Shown: positions 44,804 through 50,820 of the stretch, one piece after another | Numbering within the stretch: the stretch's first letter is position 1 | Layout: each line of letters begins with the position of its first letter | NCBI GenBank assembly: GCA_017534425.1 | Contig: JAFXWB010000039.1 | Coordinates: forward strand, 1-50,820 | DNA length: 50,820 nt | Reading direction: 5' to 3' | Origin: Bacilli bacterium | Lineage (GTDB): Bacteria; Bacillota_I; Bacilli_A; RFN20; CAG-826 | Notes under the pieces: model-generated | Database searches by the model: none | Seen by the model: only the letters and a program-made list of their open reading frames with translations | Told to the model about the DNA's origin: nothing | Made by a program: the position numbers and the translations under genes

Positions 44804-45982
44804 TTATCTATCCTCCAACATGTTGCTACGAATAGCATTAATCTCGTCTTGTGTAAGACCAATATCAATAAGGAAGTTCTCTGTCTTTTCTTTCATTGTA
44901 GAACCAGAATAACATCCATAAATATAGTTATAAATAATGGCTAATTGATTTAATAAATCAAGTACTGTAGTTAAACCGCCTCTTATATCTTGAGTAGAGG
45001 CAAGCGCAAACATGCTTAATTCATAATCAATACAAATATTCTTTTTAGAAACACCAAGTAAGGCTAATAAGACAAGTGCTAATGAACCTGTTCTATCTCT
45101 TCCGATAGCACAGTGGAAGAAGATTGGATAATTATCCTTATTGGCAAAGTACTTCAATTCTTTCACTAAGACTTGTTGGCCTTTTTCATAAGTAATGCCG
45201 TTTGGATAGTTGTTATAGTAGAATCCACCATTGTCATCAATAGAAACACAGTTTTCGACGCCAAGTTTATTTCTTTGTCCTTCTCCAGAGTTTCTTAAAT
45301 CAAGTTCTGTTTTAATTCCTAAATCTTGGACTAAATATTGTTTGTCACTTGCATTAACAGAATCAGCATTAGCGCCTCTAAACACTAAACCATTTTTAAT
45401 ACGTTTGTTATCTTCGGTTACAATGCCACCTAAATCTCTTAAATTGCCAACAGACTCAAGATACATTGTTGTAGGCATAGATAATGTATGTACAGTAAAG
45501 ATATAACTTCTTACAATTTTTGTATCAAAGTATGCATTTACTCTCCAGTAATAATTCATACCTGGATAAACATCATTAATTTCAACCGTCTTGACATTTG
45601 CAAGATAACTACTAGATTCAGATAAATCTTCCTTTGTTGAAAATTCAACAACATAATAATTTGCTTCTTCTTTACTAGACCATGTTAAAGTCAAACTAGT
45701 TTTAGACTCGTAATGGTTATATTCCTTCACATAGTCACTTGAAGAAGCGAAAGTATATTCTTTTATAAACTTTGTAACATCCTCGTTTGCTAAAGAAACT
45801 ACTTCATCATCTTTTGGAGAAAGAGGGTTAATAAAGTATTCCTTAGTTTCTGGATTTACTGGGTCTTGCTTATCATCTTTACCTGGTTCAACTTGGTCAT
45901 TTGATTTGCCGCCTTTTGCGCATCCTAAAATAAGAGAAGGAATAAAAATAAGAGAAAAAAGCAGCGTTTTTTTATTTTTCAT
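44804..45982 (-). CDS. Surface protein tyrosine phosphatase lipoprotein
   Basis: A 392-residue lipoprotein (LILGC, Cys21). Residues ~70-168 are fibronectin type III-like (MNYYWRVNAYFDTKIVRSYI). Residues ~170-392 are the phosphatase: NLRDLGG (180-186), TELDLRN (~225-231) and the P-loop HCAIGRDRTG (290-299) with Cys291 and Arg297. These match LipA/Y_phosphatase3-type enzymes, active on phosphotyrosine and phosphoinositides in related bacteria. The start overlaps the previous stop (TAATG) and has GAGGGG upstream. It lies inside a sugar-import operon, unlike its stand-alone paralogue at 25183. The natural substrate here is unknown. Confidence 0.85.
   Translation of the reverse strand: MKNKKTLLFSLIFIPSLILGCAKGGKSNDQVEPGKDDKQDPVNPETKEYFINPLSPKDDEVVSLANEDVTKFIKEYTFASSSDYVKEYNHYESKTSLTLTWSSKEEANYYVVEFSTKEDLSESSSYLANVKTVEINDVYPGMNYYWRVNAYFDTKIVRSYIFTVHTLSMPTTMYLESVGNLRDLGGIVTEDNKRIKNGLVFRGANADSVNASDKQYLVQDLGIKTELDLRNSGEGQRNKLGVENCVSIDDNGGFYYNNYPNGITYEKGQQVLVKELKYFANKDNYPIFFHCAIGRDRTGSLALVLLALLGVSKKNICIDYELSMFALASTQDIRGGLTTVLDLLNQLAIIYNYIYGCYSGSTMKEKTENFLIDIGLTQDEINAIRSNMLEDR
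44811..44816 (-). promoter_or_regulatory. Ribosome binding site deciding the start at 44802
   Basis: GGAGGA on the minus strand inside the last codons of the phosphatase gene, eight bases before ATG 44802. Confidence 0.75.
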
Positions 45983-47691
45983 TATGCTTTCCCCTCTACG
46001 ATTTTATCCCACACAAACATGGTGCTATTATCGATTATTTTATCAAGATAGAGATTATGGAAATTGTTTCTTATAACAGGTAAATAATCGACACTTATCG
46101 CATATGAATAAGTGAATGGTACATAGTCAAGCATTGTGGTAAGAATTTCTGGAGCTGTATAACAGGTATTGGTAACATAACAGCTTTGGAAACTGTATTC
46201 ACATTCTTTCTTGTTGTATCTAAGTTGTTCGCTATCGCCCATTGGAGAGGAATAGGCGTTTGAATTACCACGATATGAAACGTTGTAAGAAGCGTGGCTT
46301 CTACCGGATGCATAAAAACTTACATCAGGAATATAAACTCCAACACCAAACTCATCATCATTGACCCAAGCAAACCAATCTTCTGGGTGTTTTAAAACAA
46401 TATCAGCACTCACAGCCCATGAACCTAAATTTGGTTTATAAATTAAACCTGCTTCGTCGTTAATCCATGGAGTTTCACCTTGGTAAGTAACGTATTTGTG
46501 AAAAGGTTGAACAACGTAAGCTGCAGGAAGTTCTAGTTGAGTTTTTCCGCATGTTTCCATATCGGTAAAGCCTGAGAAATCGACAAAGTTGTTTTTAACA
46601 ACTACAATGTCGTTTTCAATGTAATACCAGTTCTCAAGATAAGAATCAGTAACATAGTTACAATCAGCCCAATCTAAAGGTTTACATCTTGTGTAAATCA
46701 TGTTTTTGGTGCGTTTATAATCAACCATTTGTGAAATATTGGTGTGACAATCTCCGCCTTGAACTGGATTGTATGGCCAATAAATAGCTTGTCCACCAGT
46801 CCAACACTTTTTTCTTGTGTAACCATTCTCTCCATGGGTAGCAGTATTAGAACCGCCAACATTGGCATAGAATGATTGCTGAAATTGTCTTCCTGGATCA
46901 TAGTAGTTAATTAAGTTAACGTGGTGATCTGTGCTACCAACAGTTATGTCTCCGCCCATATTTGCAGCATCAACACCAATATAAACGTCATTTTCTTCAG
47001 TTAAAATTTCATCGATGTAATAAGTAGCCTTTGAGGTCTTATAATTTAATCTTTCTAAATAAGATAATGTTCCACCGCCCATTAAATCGACACCGATTTT
47101 GATGCTACCATCACTAATGTAAACTTCTTCTAGTGGTAAATCTCTACTAGAAAGATATAAACCTCCAATATTAACACTTCCTGCTTCTTTAGAAACGTTC
47201 TTAAGAGTCATAAATGTTAGTTTCTTTCTAAATGTGCCTTGGGCCATTTTAGTTTGCATTGGAATATTGTAGAGCGCATGTGCACCAGCGTTAGAAGCAC
47301 AATCTGGATGGTTATCATATTTTGGACGATAAGCATCAAGAAAATGACAAAGTTCTTGTTCTTCTTGGCCTTTGGCAACATAGAATGATTCACACCCAGT
47401 TTCTGATGCATTATAGATATTCTGGTAATTGAAAGTTCCGTAAATATTGACATCAGTTTGAATTAAAAGCTTTAAGTAATTGCTATCTAATGAATCAAAA
47501 TTAATGGCAATAGTTCTTGTCTCATCAGGTTGCATGTATAAACCTTCTTTAGAAACAGATTTAATTCGTTCAAAAGTAATAACTTCTTCCACGAATTCTT
47601 CTTCGGTTGGCTCATTCTTTTTGTTACATGCTGAAAGCGGAGCCAATAAGCAGAGTAACCAAGATACTTTTAATAACTTCTTATAATTCAT
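45982..47691 (-). CDS. Surface lipoprotein of unknown function, mutarotase-like beta-sandwich pattern
   Basis: A 569-residue lipoprotein (APLSAC, Cys22) with AAAGGAG before ATG. SIKIGVDLMGGGTLSYLERL, then HHVNLINYYDPGRQFQQSFY and GGQAIYWPYNPVQGGD, suggest a supersandwich like those near galactose mutarotase or polysaccharide-lyase C-domains. I do not recognise a named family. The N-terminal ~190 residues are a separate beta domain. A paralogue of its last ~180 residues lies at 50287-50820 (shared patterns ENW/EDWF-x-F/V-NxDxFGxxxYxP and the closing 'YxYxIxxDYLxxxRxxF'). Its setting suggests glycan handling at the surface. Confidence 0.6.
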   Translation of the reverse strand: MNYKKLLKVSWLLCLLAPLSACNKKNEPTEEEFVEEVITFERIKSVSKEGLYMQPDETRTIAINFDSLDSNYLKLLIQTDVNIYGTFNYQNIYNASETGCESFYVAKGQEEQELCHFLDAYRPKYDNHPDCASNAGAHALYNIPMQTKMAQGTFRKKLTFMTLKNVSKEAGSVNIGGLYLSSRDLPLEEVYISDGSIKIGVDLMGGGTLSYLERLNYKTSKATYYIDEILTEENDVYIGVDAANMGGDITVGSTDHHVNLINYYDPGRQFQQSFYANVGGSNTATHGENGYTRKKCWTGGQAIYWPYNPVQGGDCHTNISQMVDYKRTKNMIYTRCKPLDWADCNYVTDSYLENWYYIENDIVVVKNNFVDFSGFTDMETCGKTQLELPAAYVVQPFHKYVTYQGETPWINDEAGLIYKPNLGSWAVSADIVLKHPEDWFAWVNDDEFGVGVYIPDVSFYASGRSHASYNVSYRGNSNAYSSPMGDSEQLRYNKKECEYSFQSCYVTNTCYTAPEILTTMLDYVPFTYSYAISVDYLPVIRNNFHNLYLDKIIDNSTMFVWDKIVEGKA

Positions 47692-47701
47692 CTTTGCTCC
47701 T

Positions 47702-50206
47702 TTACTTCACAACAATTCCGCGAATGTAATATTCAAGTTCTTCATTATTTGCTGAACCAAGAGCAAAGTTAGATAAATAGTAATTGCTCTTTCTATAACT
47801 AGATGGAATGTCGATTTTTGCGACTTTCCAGCTTCTTTCATCCATATTTTTATCAATAGTGAAAGTTTGATTAGAAATAAATGCTGATCTTTCATTTATC
47901 GCAGTTAAATAATCTTGCTCAGTATTAGAATCAACTGCATAAGCATTAATAAATGGGGTGCCATAACTATTGAGGTTCTTATAAATAAGATAGATAGATG
48001 TTTTGTTTTCTAAACAAATATTCCCATAGTTTCTATTTCTTTCACTATATAAATAACCAAAATAGTATCTAAGGCTATTTGTAGTAGTAGAGAAGAATGC
48101 TGCTTGTTGATCTTCAATATATGAAATAGGATCAGCCCAGTCACCAAGCATCTTGCTAAAAACATAAGGATCAGATACATCCCATGAACTTGCTTCGTCA
48201 ACTAGGAATTTAACTGCGGAAATTTCTAATTCACCAGCTTCTGCAAATACAAACTTAACCGCTTGAACTTGCCCAACATCTTTTAAATCAAATTGAACAC
48301 TAACTTCTTCGCTAGAAATATTTCCAAGCTCAACCTGATAATCTTGCCACAGATCATTTGTTTTAACACTTAAAGTGAGTGAATTAATACCATCAACAAG
48401 TTTGAGATATGTTAATTCCACATATGAATATGGAGTAATATCCAATGTGTAATCTAATTCATAAGAAATAACACTCGAGACTTTATTCGAAACAAATTTT
48501 GTTGTCTGTAAATTTTTATTTAATGAAACAGATACATCTGCATTACTTATAAATCCAGCGTTCTTTGGATCATTAAAGTTGAAGCCCGGGAGCTGTAATG
48601 ACTTGTTTTCTTGAATAGTCATACTTTCAATTAAGATTGCGTTATCAACTCCGTTGAAGTTGAAAAGAATTGAGAATGACTGAATTATGCCTTTCATATT
48701 TGATTTTGAATAATAATTTAAATCAACAACACCAAATTTGTTCATTCTTATTGGTAAAGAAGCTGTCATAACATTTGAATTTACTCTCCCAGTCACTTCA
48801 TCAATAGTGTTTATATAAACACTTACAGAAGATATATAAGAATAGTTCTTTAACCTAATAGAAAGATATGAGAACAAAGATGCATCAATATTTTGATCTT
48901 CAATATTAAAGAAATATCTACTGATATCACTTCCAAATGGAGCATAAAGTAATAACCCTTCCTTCTTTACATAGTAAGAAGAGGATGAATTCGAAATAGC
49001 GCTTCTATTTTTTGGGAAAATTACGCCTTTATTTTGTACTTGAGCACTTGATACTGCTTCAAGTTCAGCTTCAGAATCATTCACTAATAGATTTCTAACT
49101 GCAGCAGAATCTTTAAAGCCAACATTTGTGCTATCACTTACTGCATCAATTGAAGCAATGCGAATAACGTTAGAGGTATCGTGAGAATTTCTAGAAATAT
49201 AGCCAAATTGAATTCTTAATCTTACTAAAGTAACTGAATTACCCCAGGTAGAGACACCATTATTAAAGTTTGCAGATAAATCAAATTCTCTTTCAATCCA
49301 AGGATCATCTTCAGCCATATAACATTCAAAGCCATTTAGTGCATAGTGGGCAGCATTAGCTTCTGAGTCATATCTAACATTAGCGGCATAAGAACCATCT
49401 GCATATTGGCTAACCCAATAAAATGCTAAGCTTGTGGAAGCTCCGAAATTCTTAAATTTAATTTTAATTTTTTGTGATTTAGAAATATCAATCTGAGGAT
49501 TAGTAATTAACATGTACGGGTCAGCACTTGTCGAGTAACCAAAATTAACATCAACACACTTAACGCCACTTGGATCTAACTTAACATCAGAAATATTTCC
49601 GGCTGTTGAGCCAGAGCCACCGGCAGCGACCATTGAGAAACGTCTTTTAATTGATTCAGCATTTAAGTGAAGTGTTTCTCCACGATACATATAAACCGTT
49701 GTGTCTTCATCTAATGGAGTAGTTAAATCAAACGGAATTGTGCAATTTTTATCGGAAAAATAGCCATAAAATTCATAGCCATCACATAATTCGTCATGAA
49801 GTTCAAGCGGTTCTCCGCGAGATGCATTATTAACAACCCAGATAGGAGAAGAAGAATCTTTTAAGTAATAAGAAATGGAAGTCATATCGACCCATTTTGC
49901 ATACAATGTCATGTCGCTATTTACTGGGTCAGATTCAAAATTCCATTTATTATTAAAACTCTTTTCTTTATACCAACCACTAATTTTTTGTTTTACATCA
50001 AGGTTTTTAGGGCAAACAACATATGGTTCTTTTGCAAATGAGCCAATCTTAATTGTTTGATCATTTATAGTATTTGTTTCTATATCGGTTTGGGTATCAA
50101 AATGAACAACGGCGTATCCTTCTGGTGTTGTATTTTTGTTCTTAGTACAACTAAAAACAACCATCGATGACATTAGCAAACACACAACGCTAAGAATTTT
50201 TTTCAT
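47702..50206 (-). CDS. Surface lipoprotein with two InlB-type repeats and long beta-rich region
   Basis: An 834-residue lipoprotein (VVFSC, Cys20). Residues ~32-107 and ~109-176 are tandem InlB/Listeria-Bacteroides-type repeats (closing SDMTLYAKW; the second ends EDTTVYMY). The rest, ~650 residues, has several jelly-roll-like segments with edge strands such as 'KIKIKFKNFG' and 'iRIASIDAVSD'. It is the first gene of the nine-gene operon. Its ATG has no Shine-Dalgarno and lies seven bases after a TATAAT box. It is probably a surface glycan-binding protein; no catalytic motif is seen. Confidence 0.72.
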   Translation of the reverse strand: MKKILSVVCLLMSSMVVFSCTKNKNTTPEGYAVVHFDTQTDIETNTINDQTIKIGSFAKEPYVVCPKNLDVKQKISGWYKEKSFNNKWNFESDPVNSDMTLYAKWVDMTSISYYLKDSSSPIWVVNNASRGEPLELHDELCDGYEFYGYFSDKNCTIPFDLTTPLDEDTTVYMYRGETLHLNAESIKRRFSMVAAGGSGSTAGNISDVKLDPSGVKCVDVNFGYSTSADPYMLITNPQIDISKSQKIKIKFKNFGASTSLAFYWVSQYADGSYAANVRYDSEANAAHYALNGFECYMAEDDPWIEREFDLSANFNNGVSTWGNSVTLVRLRIQFGYISRNSHDTSNVIRIASIDAVSDSTNVGFKDSAAVRNLLVNDSEAELEAVSSAQVQNKGVIFPKNRSAISNSSSSYYVKKEGLLLYAPFGSDISRYFFNIEDQNIDASLFSYLSIRLKNYSYISSVSVYINTIDEVTGRVNSNVMTASLPIRMNKFGVVDLNYYSKSNMKGIIQSFSILFNFNGVDNAILIESMTIQENKSLQLPGFNFNDPKNAGFISNADVSVSLNKNLQTTKFVSNKVSSVISYELDYTLDITPYSYVELTYLKLVDGINSLTLSVKTNDLWQDYQVELGNISSEEVSVQFDLKDVGQVQAVKFVFAEAGELEISAVKFLVDEASSWDVSDPYVFSKMLGDWADPISYIEDQQAAFFSTTTNSLRYYFGYLYSERNRNYGNICLENKTSIYLIYKNLNSYGTPFINAYAVDSNTEQDYLTAINERSAFISNQTFTIDKNMDERSWKVAKIDIPSSYRKSNYYLSNFALGSANNEELEYYIRGIVVK

Positions 50207-50213
50207 ATTTTCA

Positions 50214-50241
50214 ATTATACTCTCTAAGACACTATTTTCAA
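50214..50241 (-). promoter_or_regulatory. Promoter of the nine-gene operon (leaderless start)
   Basis: Minus-strand TTGAAA (50236-50241), a 16-base spacer and TATAAT (50214-50219). The expected transcription start, six to seven bases on, coincides with the A of ATG at 50206. Confidence 0.8.
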
Positions 50242-50255
50242 ATTCATATATGAAT
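50242..50255. promoter_or_regulatory. Perfect 14-base palindrome abutting the -35 box
   Basis: ATTCATATATGAAT has seven-base arms with no spacer and lies directly upstream of the -35 box of the nine-gene operon. It could be an activator or repressor site. Its arms differ from the ACAATA type used in the other two promoters. Confidence 0.4.
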
Positions 50256-50286
50256 AATAGATAAATCTAACTACTACATATATTTA

Positions 50287-50820
50287 TTAAATACATGCAC
50301 CTTTCCATGCGGTGAAATCATTGTAGACGGTGCCGTTTTGTTGTGCGTTTGCGAATTTGCTACGAAGCGTATTCATGTAATCCGCACCAATTAAGTATGT
50401 GTATTCCATTGCAGAATAGTTTGGTACATATAAACCTAAAACTGTGGCAAAGTAACCTGTATTAGAAACATAACAACTATCTTTTGTTAAATCTTTTTTG
50501 CCGTAGGTGTTACCGAAAAAGGTTGTCCCTTTGCTAAATTCCGCCGTCTTACTACTATAATTCTCATCTAAATAAGTTCTATTTTGAGTAGTGGCTGCTT
50601 CATGACTTGAGTTATACATACCAGCAGTAAAGACATGTCTTTCATTAGCGTCTGAGTTATATTTATTAGCAGGCATGTAAAGAGCAATACCAAAATGGTC
50701 TTCATTGAAGAATCCTAACCAGTTTTCGGTGTGTTTTCTAAATTCGTAGTGGCCACCACTAGTTTCCATACGATAAGTTGTCTCGCCACCATATGAACCA
50801 TCTGCGACTAAACGCCTACC
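50287..50820 (-). CDS. Partial surface protein, paralogue of the 45982-47691 product (5' end beyond window)
   Basis: The frame stays open to the right edge through 17 further codons before the first internal Met at 50769 (reading GRRLVADGSYGGETTYRMET), so this is the C-terminal part of a longer gene. The 178 visible residues align in order with the end of the 569-residue lipoprotein: YGGETTY with YQGETPW, HTENWLGFFNEDHFGIALYM with HPEDWFAWVNDDEFGVGVYI, and YLIGADYMNTLRSKF with YAISVDYLPVIRNNF. Function is unknown. It ends 81 bases before the next operon begins on the same strand. Confidence 0.7.
   Translation of the reverse strand, partial: GRRLVADGSYGGETTYRMETSGGHYEFRKHTENWLGFFNEDHFGIALYMPANKYNSDANERHVFTAGMYNSSHEAATTQNRTYLDENYSSKTAEFSKGTTFFGNTYGKKDLTKDSCYVSNTGYFATVLGLYVPNYSAMEYTYLIGADYMNTLRSKFANAQQNGTVYNDFTAWKGACI

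Noticed and set aside
1..50820. Mycoplasma genetic code (TGA as Trp)
   Set aside because: Trp residues are written TGG throughout, and TGA serves as a stop (for example at 28529-28531), so the standard bacterial code fits.
1..50820. CRISPR array, tRNA, rRNA or phage genes
   Set aside because: No regularly spaced repeats, no cloverleaf-like segment and no phage-type proteins were seen. Gaps between genes are too short to hold them, except 1-434.

Overview
The window looks like a chromosomal carbohydrate-utilisation region from a low-GC, compact-genome relative of the Bacilli/Mycoplasmatota, of the kind found in animal guts. The reasons are AT-rich DNA, near-zero intergenic gaps, many SpII lipoproteins ending their signal in GC-[NK]KK or SCNKK, MsmK-type sugar importers, and good Shine-Dalgarno sites inside operons. 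TGG is used for Trp and TGA still appears as a stop, so the code is standard and not the Mycoplasma code. The taxonomic placement is inference.

Layout. (1) 1-434: debris of an ISL3-like insertion sequence, with ends, internal repeats and a transposase tail. (2) 14066 down to 435, minus strand: a ten-gene operon with two importer permeases, a solute-binding lipoprotein, a surface GH123/DUF4091-type glycosidase, a lipoprotein, an ATPase without a TOBE tail, a six-helix membrane protein, a GH109-like NAD-dependent glycosidase/oxidoreductase, and two large surface lipoproteins. (3) 18771 down to 14154, minus: an MsmK-type ATPase with a ~140-residue helical insertion, a GH37 trehalase-like enzyme and a GH20 hexosaminidase. 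It is divergent from an AraC regulator at 18910. (4) 25025 down to 19796, minus: KDG kinase, KDPG aldolase, GH78 rhamnosidase and GH28 polygalacturonase-like protein, a pectin-type pathway. (5) 25183-27441, plus: a surface tyrosine-phosphatase lipoprotein. (6) 29587 down to 27438, minus: an esterase and an amidohydrolase. (7) 29732-34100, plus: a degenerate-GGDEF/HD-GYP/PAS protein, a sugar esterase and a GH36 alpha-galactosidase. (8) 50206 down to 34156, minus: a nine-gene operon with four surface lipoproteins (one a second tyrosine phosphatase), a solute-binding protein, a permease fused to a large extracytoplasmic domain, a second permease, an ATPase with a tripled regulatory tail, and a CxxC-repeat lipoprotein. 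(9) 50287 to the right edge: the 3' part of another surface protein, paralogous to the one at 45982-47691.

How the parts fit. Large lipoproteins with Ig, InlB-type, CxxC-repeat and carbohydrate-binding-like domains probably capture and trim glycans at the surface. Two ABC importers bring in oligosaccharides, and signal-less cytoplasmic GH20, GH36, GH37, GH78, GH28, GH109-like and esterase proteins finish the digestion. GH123+GH109+GH20+GH36 points to GalNAc/Gal-containing host glycans, whereas GH78+GH28+KdgK+Eda points to plant pectin. Less usual elements are the modified ABC components (inserted ATPase, triple-tail ATPase, sensor-fused permease), surface tyrosine phosphatases next to or inside transport operons, and TATAAT boxes so close to start codons that several lead genes are probably read from leaderless mRNAs. 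ACAATA-type palindromes sit exactly in two of the promoters.
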